A stretch of 64,000 nucleotides of DNA. Source: Streptomyces cyaneus. GTDB taxonomy: Bacteria > Actinomycetota > Actinomycetes > Streptomycetales > Streptomycetaceae. The translations under genes and the position numbers were made by a program. Shown here in pieces: positions 13,886 through 21,577 of the stretch (the stretch's first letter is position 1; each line of letters begins with the position of its first letter). The stretch covers positions 62,001-126,000 of the forward strand of contig NZ_RQJW01000009.1 in the NCBI RefSeq assembly GCF_004028635.1, written 5' to 3'. Below the pieces are notes generated by a model that had not been told where the DNA came from, ran no database searches, and saw only the letters and a program-made list of their open reading frames with translations.

Positions 13886-15592
13886 GTGGGACGCCACAGC
13901 CGTCGCGGATCTGCCGCCAAACGCGACACCGCGGACACAACTGCACGACAGGGCTCTCGGGGAGCGCAACCGGAGACGGGGGCGGGCCAGCGGGGGCCAT
14001 CCGTGCCGGGTACGGGATCCGGCAGGATCCCCGCCGCACGGCCGGGTGCGGTTCCGGGCGCGGGGCGGGGTGGTTGGTCGCAGGCCGGTGGGGCTGGTGG
14101 CCCCGGTTCTGGCGGTAGACCCGGTGGTCCCGGCCCTCTCGGTGGTCCTGGTGGTCCTGGTGGGCCCGGCGGTCGCCGGGTGCCCGGTCCGCCGCCCGCT
14201 CGGCAGGGGATGCCGGCGGGTGGGGCTCCGGTGTATGGCGGGCGGGGGTTCCCGGACGGCACGCCCGCGCAGGGGGTCCCGAGGCTGCCTGATGGCACGC
14301 CTGCCCATGGTTTTCCGAGACTGCCCGATGGCACGCCCGCGCATGGTTTTCCGAGGCTCCCCGACGGCACCCCCGCCCACGGTGTTCCTCGTCTGCCGGA
14401 CGGCACCCCCGCCCACGGCACCCCCCAAGCCCGCGGCGGTCACCCCGAGCAGCGTGAACCGGGTGGTGGCTGGGGTGAGTTGAGGGGGCGTGGCGGGGTT
14501 GCGTACGGCGCTCCCGCGGCGGCCGGGCCTCCACCGGTGACCGATGTTCCCCTGCCCCGGCCCCGGCGGGCATCGCCGTTCGAGGGGCCCAGGCAGGACT
14601 ATCTCGACGCCTTCGAGGCGGACGTCGACGTCTTCGCGCCCCGTACGTCCGGCGCCGCGAACGACACCGACCCGTACGCCTCCGTCACCGACTGGGACAC
14701 CGAGGCCGGGGCTCGTATCGGCGTCGCGAACGACACCGACGCCGACGCCGAGTTCGACGACGACGCCCCGCCGACCGGTGAGCCCGTGCCGGCGAAGGGT
14801 GCCAAGGGCCGGGCCTTCACCGGCATCGCGGCCGCCGCCGTCGTCACCGTGCTGGCCGTGGTCGTCGCCGGGCAGGTCACGAAGGGGCGGGAGGACAGCG
14901 ACGTACAGTCGCAGTCCGCCACGGATCAGGCGCGGGACGACCGTGATTCGGCCTCGCGTGGGGACGGGCGGCCGGCGCCGAGCGTGGCGCCGCTGACGTA
15001 CGAGCAGAAGATCAACCAGAGGTACGCGCTCAGCGCCGAGCTCAAGGGCTCGGGGAAGTTCGACGCGGTCCCGGGGATCGACAAGGCGCCCGGCGTGGGG
15101 CAGAAGTTCACCTATCGCGTGGATGTGGAGCAGGGGCTCGGGCTCGACGGGGAACTCTTCGCACAGGCCGTGCAGAAGACGCTCAACGACGACCGCAGCT
15201 GGGCACACAACGGTGCCCGCACGTTCGAGCGCATCTACTCCGGCAAGCCCGACTTCGTGATCACGCTGGCCAGTCCCGGTACGACGGCCGACTGGTGCGC
15301 CAAGTCCGGTCTGGACACCACCGTCGACAACGTGTCGTGCGACTCCCTCGCCACCGAGCGCGTGATGATCAATGCGTACAGATGGGCGCAGGGGTCGGAG
15401 ACGTACGGTGATCGGATCCACGCGTACCGGCAGATGCTGATCAATCACGAGGTCGGCCACCGGCTCCGCTACAACCACGTCACCTGCGACAAGGACGGCG
15501 ACCTCGCCCCGGTCATGCAGCAGCAGACCAAGTTCCTCGACCATGGCGGGATTCACTGCCGGGCCAACCCCTGGCCGTATCCCGGGAGTTGA
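13886..15592 (+). CDS. DUF3152 membrane-anchored protein with HEVGH motif
   Basis: 568 residues. Residues 1-230 are a basic, Gly/Pro-rich disordered cytoplasmic region. It contains five 12-residue repeats (PRLPDGTPAHGF type, residues 120-179). One membrane helix follows (about 312-332, FTGIAAAAVVTVLAVVVAG). The extracellular DUF3152 domain (~370-568) has HEVGHRLRYNH at 521-531, a zincin-like HExxH motif, plus four or five Cys. A surface protease is plausible but unproven. GTG at 13886. Confidence 0.85.
   Translation: MGRHSRRGSAAKRDTADTTARQGSRGAQPETGAGQRGPSVPGTGSGRIPAARPGAVPGAGRGGWSQAGGAGGPGSGGRPGGPGPLGGPGGPGGPGGRRVPGPPPARQGMPAGGAPVYGGRGFPDGTPAQGVPRLPDGTPAHGFPRLPDGTPAHGFPRLPDGTPAHGVPRLPDGTPAHGTPQARGGHPEQREPGGGWGELRGRGGVAYGAPAAAGPPPVTDVPLPRPRRASPFEGPRQDYLDAFEADVDVFAPRTSGAANDTDPYASVTDWDTEAGARIGVANDTDADAEFDDDAPPTGEPVPAKGAKGRAFTGIAAAAVVTVLAVVVAGQVTKGREDSDVQSQSATDQARDDRDSASRGDGRPAPSVAPLTYEQKINQRYALSAELKGSGKFDAVPGIDKAPGVGQKFTYRVDVEQGLGLDGELFAQAVQKTLNDDRSWAHNGARTFERIYSGKPDFVITLASPGTTADWCAKSGLDTTVDNVSCDSLATERVMINAYRWAQGSETYGDRIHAYRQMLINHEVGHRLRYNHVTCDKDGDLAPVMQQQTKFLDHGGIHCRANPWPYPGS
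14243..14422 (+). repeat. Five 36-bp in-frame tandem repeats in the DUF3152 gene
   Basis: Units begin at 14243, 14279, 14315, 14351 and 14387, each coding a variant of PRLPDGTPAHGF. The copies differ mainly at third positions, so the protein repeat is under some constraint or is a fairly old expansion. Confidence 0.85.
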
Positions 15593-15612
15593 CGCGTGAC
15601 TCATACGTCACA

Positions 15613-15653
15613 TTGACATGTGCAGCGAGTTCATACATATTTCTGCACATGTC
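15613..15653 (+). promoter_or_regulatory. Promoter within an 11-bp inverted repeat, ABC operon leader
   Basis: Consensus -35 TTGACA (15613-15618) and -10-like TACATAT (15634-15640). An exact inverted repeat, GACATGTGCAG (15615-15625) and CTGCACATGTC (15643-15653), overlaps the -35 and the start codon of the leader ORF. A dimeric repressor bound here would block both promoter and start. The regulator is unknown. Confidence 0.7.
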
Positions 15654-15741
15654 GACCCGTCACACCTCCTCTCGCGCCGCCATCGAGCTGGCGCTCATCG
15701 GTGTGACCGCCCTGTGTGTGGCCGACATTCACTGTCGCTGA
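15649..15741 (+). CDS. Candidate leaderless Cys-containing leader peptide
   Basis: 30 codons: MSTRHTSSRAAIELAL, then IGVTALCVADIHCR and TGA, with Cys at 23 and 29. The ATG lies 8 nt after a -10-like TACATAT with no RBS, so it would be translated as a leaderless mRNA. Actinobacteria have leaderless Cys-rich leader peptides (Ms4533A-type and others) that attenuate sulfur operons when cysteine is scarce; resemblance is inferred from the -ADIHC end and position, not by search. It precedes the peptide ABC transporter by 239 bp. Confidence 0.6.
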   Translation: MSTRHTSSRAAIELALIGVTALCVADIHCR

Positions 15742-15980
15742 CGCCCGCCCTTCGGCGTTCGTGTCGCGATCTTTTTCCACTCCTGTGAGCCGCTGACGGG
15801 TTTTCCGTCCCGCGTCTCGTTCATGGACTTCTGACGACCCGGCGCCGGGGCGGACGTCTGCCCATCTCCGTCTCATTCCTCGTCGAATCGTCTCGCCATT
15901 CGAGAACGGGTCGGATCGCCCGACCCGTAGATGCGAGATCGATCAAGTGCGAGAGCAATCAATCCGAGAGGTCGTCTCCG
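15742..15980 (+). promoter_or_regulatory. Structured leader between leader ORF and substrate-binding gene
   Basis: 239 bp without another gene. A weak hairpin (ACGCC/GGCGT, 15741-15758) is followed by CTTTTT at 15771-15776, a possible attenuator. A stronger one, ACGGGTCGG-N5-CCGACCCGT (15906-15928), lies about 50 nt before the next ATG. Both fit an attenuation leader but no folding was computed. Confidence 0.4.
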
Positions 15981-17699
15981 ATGCGTCAACCGTCCGTCAT
16001 AGCGCGCCGCGTGGCCGCGGCATCCGTCAGCCTGGTCGTGGCAGCGGGCGCCGCCGCCTGCGGGCCTGAGGACAACGATGCCAAGGCTGCCGGCGGCGAC
16101 TCCACGCCCCACAAGGGCGGCACGCTCACGGTCCTGAACTCCAACCCGCAGGAGGACTTCGACCCCGCCCGCCTGTACACCTCCGGCGGCGGAAACGTCC
16201 CTTCCCTGGTCTTCCGTACGCTCACCACCCGCAACCGCGAGAACGGCGAGGCCGGCGCCGAGGTCGTCCCCGACCTGGCCACCGACACCGGGCGCCCCAA
16301 CAAGGACGCGACCGTGTGGACGTACACCCTCAAGGAGGGGCTCAAGTACGAGGACGGCACCAAGATCACCTCAGCCGATATCAAGTACGGCATCGAGCGC
16401 TCCTTCGCGCCCGAACTGTCCGGCGGCGCCCCCTACTTGCGGGACTGGCTGGTCGGCGCCGCCGACTACCAGGGGCCGTACAAGGACAAGAAGGGCCTCT
16501 CGGCGATCGAGACGCCGGACGAGCGGACCATCGTCTTCCATCTGAACAAGCCCGAGGGCGAGTTCCCGTACCTGGCCACGCAGACGCAGTTCACGCCCGT
16601 GCCGAAGAGCAAGGACACGGGCACGAAATACGAGGAGCACCCGGTCTCCTCCGGCCCGTACAAGGTCGTCAGCAACGAGAACGACGGTGAGCGGCTCGTC
16701 CTGGAGCGCAACACCTACTGGTCCGCCTCGACGGACGCCGAGCGCAAGGCCTACCCCGACAAGGTCGACGTACGGTCCGGGCTCGACTCGTCCGTGATCA
16801 ATCAGCGGCTGTCCTCGTCCCAGGGCGCGGACGCGGCCGCGGTCACCACGGACACCAACCTCGGCCCGGCCGAGCTGGCCAAGGTGACCGGCGACAAGGA
16901 CCTTGCTGCTCGCGTCGGTACCGGACACTTCGGCTACACCAACTACATCGCGTTCAATCCGACGATCAAGCCGTTCGACAACGCCAAGGTGCGGCAGGCG
17001 ATCTCGTACGCCATCGACCGGTCGTCCGTGATCAACGCCGCGGGCGGTTCCGCGCTCGCCGAGCCCGCCACCACCTTCCTGCCGAACCAGAAGTCCTTCG
17101 GCTACGAGCCGTACGACCTGTTCCCGGCCGGCAAGGCGGGCAACGCCGCGAAGGCCAAGGAGCTGCTGGCTCAGGCCGGTTACAAGAACGGGCTCACCGT
17201 CACCCTGACCCACTCCAACGCCAAGGACTTCGAGACCAGCCCCGAGATCGCCACCGCGATCCAGGACGCGCTGAAGAAGGCCGGCATCACGGTCAAGCTG
17301 CAGGGGCTGGAGGAGAACGACTACTCCGACAAGATCCACAACGTGAAGACCGAGCCCGGCTTCTTCCTTGCCCACTGGGGTGCCGACTGGCCCTCCGGAG
17401 GTCCCTTCCTCGCCCCGATCTTCGACGGCCGGCAGATCGTCAAGGACGGCGCGAACTTCAACACGGGCCTGCTCGATGACAAGTCGGTCAATGCCGAGAT
17501 CGACGCGATCAACAAGTTGACCGATCTTGACGCCGCCGCCGAGCGGTGGGGTGCACTGGACAAGAAGATCGGTGAGCAGGCGCTGACCGTGCCGCTGTTC
17601 CACCCGGTCTACAAGCGGCTGTACGGCAAGGACATCAAGAACGTCGTGATCAGTGACTGGACCGGTGTTCTGGACATCTCCCAGGTCGCGGTGAAGTAG
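15981..17699 (+). CDS. Family 5 peptide ABC transporter substrate-binding lipoprotein
   Basis: 572 residues. Lipoprotein signal with lipobox AAAC (Cys27) after a basic/hydrophobic leader. Family 5 (DppA/OppA/GsiB) features follow: GGTLTVLNSN near the start, WTYTLKEGLKYEDGTKITSAD, then FNPTIKPFDNAKVRQAISYAIDR. Length is normal. It binds di/oligopeptides or similar solutes outside the membrane and delivers them to the permeases encoded next. The Cys-containing leader peptide upstream suggests control by sulfur status, so a Cys peptide or glutathione is a possible ligand (inference). Confidence 0.92.
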   Translation: MRQPSVIARRVAAASVSLVVAAGAAACGPEDNDAKAAGGDSTPHKGGTLTVLNSNPQEDFDPARLYTSGGGNVPSLVFRTLTTRNRENGEAGAEVVPDLATDTGRPNKDATVWTYTLKEGLKYEDGTKITSADIKYGIERSFAPELSGGAPYLRDWLVGAADYQGPYKDKKGLSAIETPDERTIVFHLNKPEGEFPYLATQTQFTPVPKSKDTGTKYEEHPVSSGPYKVVSNENDGERLVLERNTYWSASTDAERKAYPDKVDVRSGLDSSVINQRLSSSQGADAAAVTTDTNLGPAELAKVTGDKDLAARVGTGHFGYTNYIAFNPTIKPFDNAKVRQAISYAIDRSSVINAAGGSALAEPATTFLPNQKSFGYEPYDLFPAGKAGNAAKAKELLAQAGYKNGLTVTLTHSNAKDFETSPEIATAIQDALKKAGITVKLQGLEENDYSDKIHNVKTEPGFFLAHWGADWPSGGPFLAPIFDGRQIVKDGANFNTGLLDDKSVNAEIDAINKLTDLDAAAERWGALDKKIGEQALTVPLFHPVYKRLYGKDIKNVVISDWTGVLDISQVAVK

Positions 17700-17703
17700 C
17701 GCC

Positions 17704-18690
17704 GTGAGTGAGGCAGTTCTCGCCGTCGAGGCTCCCGGGGTGTCTGCTCCGGGAGCCTCGGGGGCCCGTCAGTTCTGGCGGCGGCTGCGAACGCAGCGCG
17801 CCGCCCTGGTCGCGGCGGTCGTCGTCGCACTGCTCGTCCTGGTCGCGCTCGCCGCACCGCTGCTCACCGCGATCGAGGGCCAGGACCCGACCACCTACCA
17901 CCCGTCCCTGGTGGACTCCGCGCGCGGAGGCGTGCCCATCGGATCGTTCGGGGGAGTGAGCGCCGATCACTGGCTCGGTGTCGAACCGCAGACCGGCCGG
18001 GACCTCTTCGCGCGGCTGGTGTACGGGGCCAGGGTCTCCCTCGGCGTCGCGCTGGCCGCGACCGTCGTCCAGGTCGCCATCGGCGTCGTGGTGGGCGTCG
18101 CGGCCGCGCTGGGCAGCCGCTGGGTCGATCAGCTGCTGAGCCGCTTCACCGACGTCATCGTGGCGATGCCGTTGATGATCATGGCGTTGGCGCTGCTCGC
18201 GATCGTGCCGTCGAGTTTCCCGCGGCCCGTGCTGGTCGCCCTCGTGATCGGGCTGATCGCATGGGGCAGCATCGCGAAGATCGTGCGTGCCCAGACGCTC
18301 ACCCTCAAGGGGCTCGACTACGTCGCCGCCGCCCGGCTCAGCGGCTGGCGCACCTGGCGGATCGCCGTCCGCGAGCTGCTCCCGGGACTCGCGGCGCCGG
18401 TCATCACGTACGCCGCGCTCCTGATCCCGCAGAACATCACCGTCGAGGCAGCCCTGTCCTTCCTGGGCGTCGGCGTGAAGCCGCCGACGCCGTCCTGGGG
18501 ACAGATGCTCACCGCCGCCGACGTCTGGTACCAGGCCGCTCCGCAGTACCTGCTGCTGCCCGCCGGCGCGCTCTTCGTCACCGTCCTCGCGCTGACCGTC
18601 CTCGGCGACGGTGTGCGCACGGCGCTCGACCCGCGCGCGGCGTCCCGGCTGCGCGTCGGCACCGGCCGCAAGAGGGAGGCCAAGGCATGA
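17704..18690 (+). CDS. Peptide ABC transporter permease (DppC type)
   Basis: 328 residues; BPD_transp_1 permease. N-terminal helix after a short Ala/Pro-rich segment (RAALVAAVVVALLVLVALAAP), a periplasmic loop with HWLGVEPQTGRDLFARLVYG, typical of DppC, then the core helices with an EAA-like loop (AARLSGWRTWRIAVRELLPG) that docks on the ATPase. GTG start 4 bp after the binding-protein stop. The stop overlaps a 10-codon mini-ORF described separately. Confidence 0.92.
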   Translation: MSEAVLAVEAPGVSAPGASGARQFWRRLRTQRAALVAAVVVALLVLVALAAPLLTAIEGQDPTTYHPSLVDSARGGVPIGSFGGVSADHWLGVEPQTGRDLFARLVYGARVSLGVALAATVVQVAIGVVVGVAAALGSRWVDQLLSRFTDVIVAMPLMIMALALLAIVPSSFPRPVLVALVIGLIAWGSIAKIVRAQTLTLKGLDYVAAARLSGWRTWRIAVRELLPGLAAPVITYAALLIPQNITVEAALSFLGVGVKPPTPSWGQMLTAADVWYQAAPQYLLLPAGALFVTVLALTVLGDGVRTALDPRAASRLRVGTGRKREAKA

Positions 18691-18719
18691 GGGCCATGGG
18701 AGAGGGGGCCAAGGCATGA
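18687..18719 (+). other. 10-codon mini-ORF bridging the two permease genes
   Basis: GGCCAAGGCATGAG occurs twice (18678-18691 and 18707-18720). Each copy has ATGA: the first joins the DppC stop to the mini-ORF (codes MRAMGEGAKA), the second joins the mini-ORF stop to the DppB start. A 29-bp duplication of a coupling overlap is the simplest origin. Confidence 0.6.
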
Positions 18720-19714
18720 GCGGCTTCGGTGGATTCGCGCTGCGCCGGACCGTCGGTGCCGTCGTCACCCTGTTCGCCATCTCGGTGATCGTCTACGTCG
18801 TCTTCTACGTCACCCCCGGCAACGTCGCCCAGATCACCTGCGGCCCGCGCTGCTCACCCGCCCAGGTGCAGCAGGTCGCCGAGCAACTGCACCTGAACGA
18901 CCCGCTGTACACGCAGTACTGGCACTTCCTGCAGGGCCTCGTCGTCGGCCAGGACTACTCGACGGGCACGTCCGTGGAGCACTGCTCGGCGCCCTGCCTC
19001 GGGCTGTCGTACCAGAGTGACCAGCAGGTCACCGCGCTGATCCTGGCGAAGCTGCCGGTGAGCCTGTCGCTGGTGTTCGGCGCCATGGTGCTGTGGCTGA
19101 TCCTCGGCGTCGGCACCGGTGTCCTGTCCGCCTGGCGGCGCGGCCGGCTCACCGAGCGGCTGCTGACCGGCGTCACGCTCGCCGGCGTGGCCACGCCGGT
19201 CTTCGTCATCGGGCTCGTCCTGATGATCGTCGTCTGCGGGCAGTTTCAACTGCTGCCGTTCCCGCAGTACGTCGCCTTCACCGACGATCCCGAACAGTGG
19301 GCGTGGAACCTGCTGCTGCCCTGGCTCTCGCTCGCCCTGATCGAGGCCGCCGCCTTCGCCCGGCTGACCCGGGCGGCGATGCTGGAGACGCTGGCCGAGG
19401 ACCACATCCGCACCTTCCGGGCCTACGGCGTCGGCGAGCGGTCGGTCATCGGACGGCACGCGCTGCGCGGGGCACTCGCGCCGGTCATCGCGCTCAACGC
19501 CAACAACTTCGGCAGCGCGGTCGGCGGCGCGGTGCTCACCGAGACGCTCTTCGGACTGCCCGGCATCGGGCAGGAACTGGTCCACGCCGTGAACGTGGTC
19601 GACCTTCCGGTCGTCGTCGGCATGGTCCTGGTCATCGGATTCTTCGTGGTCGTCGCCAACGTAGTCGCGGACGTGCTGTATGCGGTGGCCGATCGACGGG
19701 TGGTGCTGGCATGA
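18716..19714 (+). CDS. Peptide ABC transporter permease (DppB type)
   Basis: 332 residues; BPD_transp_1 permease with about six helices. The N-terminal TM and extracellular region (FYVTPGNVAQITCGPRCS, then LGLSYQSDQQVTALIL) follow the DppB pattern, and the EAA loop is AEDHIRTFRAYGVGERSVIG. Two Cys-containing stretches in the outer loop (CGPRCS; CSAPCL) could form disulfides. ATG at 18716; the stop overlaps the next gene by ATGA. Confidence 0.92.
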   Translation: MSGFGGFALRRTVGAVVTLFAISVIVYVVFYVTPGNVAQITCGPRCSPAQVQQVAEQLHLNDPLYTQYWHFLQGLVVGQDYSTGTSVEHCSAPCLGLSYQSDQQVTALILAKLPVSLSLVFGAMVLWLILGVGTGVLSAWRRGRLTERLLTGVTLAGVATPVFVIGLVLMIVVCGQFQLLPFPQYVAFTDDPEQWAWNLLLPWLSLALIEAAAFARLTRAAMLETLAEDHIRTFRAYGVGERSVIGRHALRGALAPVIALNANNFGSAVGGAVLTETLFGLPGIGQELVHAVNVVDLPVVVGMVLVIGFFVVVANVVADVLYAVADRRVVLA

Positions 19715-21312
19715 GCCTGGTGAACGTCACGGACCTGACGGTCGAGTTCGGGTCCCTGCACGCGGTCGACGGCCTCACCTTCCGCCTGGAGCAGGGCGCC
19801 GCGCTCGCCCTCGTCGGCGAGTCCGGCTCCGGCAAGTCCACGGTCGCCTCGGCCCTGCTCGGGCTGCACCGCGGCACGGGCGCGCGGGTCGGCGGCTCGA
19901 TCGAGGTCGCGGGCGTCGACGTACAGGCGGCGTCCGACGACGAACTGCGGCGGCTGCGCGGCGGGAAGGCCGCCATGGTCTTCCAGGACCCACTGTCGTC
20001 CCTGGACCCCTACTACGCGATCGGCGACCAGATCGCCGAGGTGTACCGCGTGCACACGCGTGCCTCGCGACGGGCGGCACGCGCGCGTGCCGTGGAGGTG
20101 CTGGACCGGGTCGGCATTCCGGACGCGGTACGGCGATCCCGCTCGCGCCCGCACGAGTTCAGCGGCGGCATGCGCCAGCGCGCCCTCATCGCCATGGCGC
20201 TGGCCTGCGCACCCGGCCTGCTGATCGCCGACGAGCCGACGACCGCGCTCGACGTGACCGTCCAGGCCCAGATCCTCGACCTCCTGCACACGCTCCGCGA
20301 GGAGACCGGCATGGGGCTCCTCCTCGTCACGCATGACGTCGGAGTCGCCGCCGAGAGCGTCGACGAGGTGCTGGTGATGAGGCACGGCCGGGCGGTGGAA
20401 CACGGGCCGGTCTCCGCCGTACTGGGATCGCCCGCGCAGCCGTACACGCGCGAACTGCTCGGCGCGGTCCCGCGTGTGGACGCGCCCCGCGGCCATGCCG
20501 AGGTTCCTGAGAAGCCGGCCGAGGCCGTCCTGGAGGCGACCGGTCTGAGGCGTGAATTCGGGCGCGGGAAGCGGGCGTTCACGGCGGTGGATGACGTGTC
20601 GCTGACGATCCGTCGCGGCGAGACCCTCGGGATCGTGGGGGAGAGCGGCAGCGGCAAGACGACCCTCGGACGCATGCTGGTCGGCCTCCTGGAACCGACG
20701 GCGGGCGAGGTCCGTTACGACGGCCACGCGCGCGTGGGCGTGAATCCCGCAGTACAGATGGTCTTCCAGGACCCGGTCTCCTCCCTCAACCCCCGCCGCA
20801 GCGTGGGCGAGTCGATAGCCGACCCGCTACGCGCGCGTGGCGAGGCCGATGAGGGGCGCATTCGGGGGCGTGTACGGGAACTGCTGGAGCGCGTGGGGCT
20901 CGAAGCGGCGCACTACGACCGCTACCCGCACGAGTTCAGCGGAGGCCAGCGCCAGCGCGTGGGCATCGCTCGGGCGCTCGCGGCCGACCCGCGCGTCATC
21001 GTCTGCGACGAGCCCGTCTCCGCGCTTGACGTGACCACGCAGGCCCAGGTGGTCGCCCTGCTCGGCGAGTTGCAGCGCGAACTCGGACTCGCGCTCGTCT
21101 TCGTCGCACACGACCTCGCCGTCGTGCGCCAGGTCAGCGACCGGGTCGCGGTGATGCGGCGCGGGCGGATCGTCGAGGAAGGCCCCGCCGACGAGGTGTA
21201 CGACAACCCGCAAAACCCGTACACCAAGCAGCTCCTGGCCGCCGTACCGGCACTCGACCCGCGGATCGCGGCCCAGCGGCGGGCGGCGCGACGGGAGTTG
21301 GCTGTGGTGTGA
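19711..21312 (+). CDS. Double ABC ATPase of the peptide transporter (DppD-DppF fusion)
   Basis: 533 residues with two complete nucleotide-binding domains. Domain 1: Walker A GESGSGKST (~35-43), Q-loop FQDPLSSLDP, signature FSGGMRQRA, Walker B LLIADEPTTALD, switch His in THD. Domain 2 (~270-533): GESGSGKTT, FQDPVSSLNP, FSGGQRQRV, VIVCDEPVSALD, AHD. Each domain ends with the oligopeptide-family C-terminal tail (QPYTRELL; NPYTKQLL). It powers uptake for the preceding permeases. Confidence 0.95.
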   Translation: MSLVNVTDLTVEFGSLHAVDGLTFRLEQGAALALVGESGSGKSTVASALLGLHRGTGARVGGSIEVAGVDVQAASDDELRRLRGGKAAMVFQDPLSSLDPYYAIGDQIAEVYRVHTRASRRAARARAVEVLDRVGIPDAVRRSRSRPHEFSGGMRQRALIAMALACAPGLLIADEPTTALDVTVQAQILDLLHTLREETGMGLLLVTHDVGVAAESVDEVLVMRHGRAVEHGPVSAVLGSPAQPYTRELLGAVPRVDAPRGHAEVPEKPAEAVLEATGLRREFGRGKRAFTAVDDVSLTIRRGETLGIVGESGSGKTTLGRMLVGLLEPTAGEVRYDGHARVGVNPAVQMVFQDPVSSLNPRRSVGESIADPLRARGEADEGRIRGRVRELLERVGLEAAHYDRYPHEFSGGQRQRVGIARALAADPRVIVCDEPVSALDVTTQAQVVALLGELQRELGLALVFVAHDLAVVRQVSDRVAVMRRGRIVEEGPADEVYDNPQNPYTKQLLAAVPALDPRIAAQRRAARRELAVV

Positions 21313-21577
21313 CCGCCCGAGCCGTCGGGGCTCAAGGTATGACTGCCCGAGCCGTTTCAGGTCTGAGCGTCCAAGCCGTTCAGGTGTGACGATGCGTGCG
21401 CGTTTGATCTCTTAGCGCGACGGAACGCGACCTGCACGGGAAAGTTACGACCGTTCACCCCTTTTGGTGGCGCGATGGACAACCGTCCGTCGCGCCACCG
21501 CCTTGTCCACATACGTTCGTCCCGCTGTGAGCCGCCGGGGGAACGGCGGCTCCCCTAGGGAGATCGGGGGTGTGCTC
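21313..21577. repeat. Intergenic region with degenerate repeats and a long hairpin
   Basis: 265 bp. Three degenerate copies of CCGAGCCGT-type units (21315-21391) follow the ATPase stop. 21466-21499 is a 15-bp stem (one T-G wobble) with an AACC loop: GGTGGCGCGA pairs with TCGCGCCACC and GGAC with GTCC. It may end the ABC operon or structure the 5' leader of the next operon. Confidence 0.6.
21466..21499. terminator. 15-bp stem-loop ahead of the glycosyltransferase operon
   Basis: The stem is complete apart from one G-U wobble; loop AACC. CCCTTTT lies on the left side only, so it is a better U-tract terminator for minus-strand transcription; on the plus strand it may act as a leader structure. 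Confidence 0.55.
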
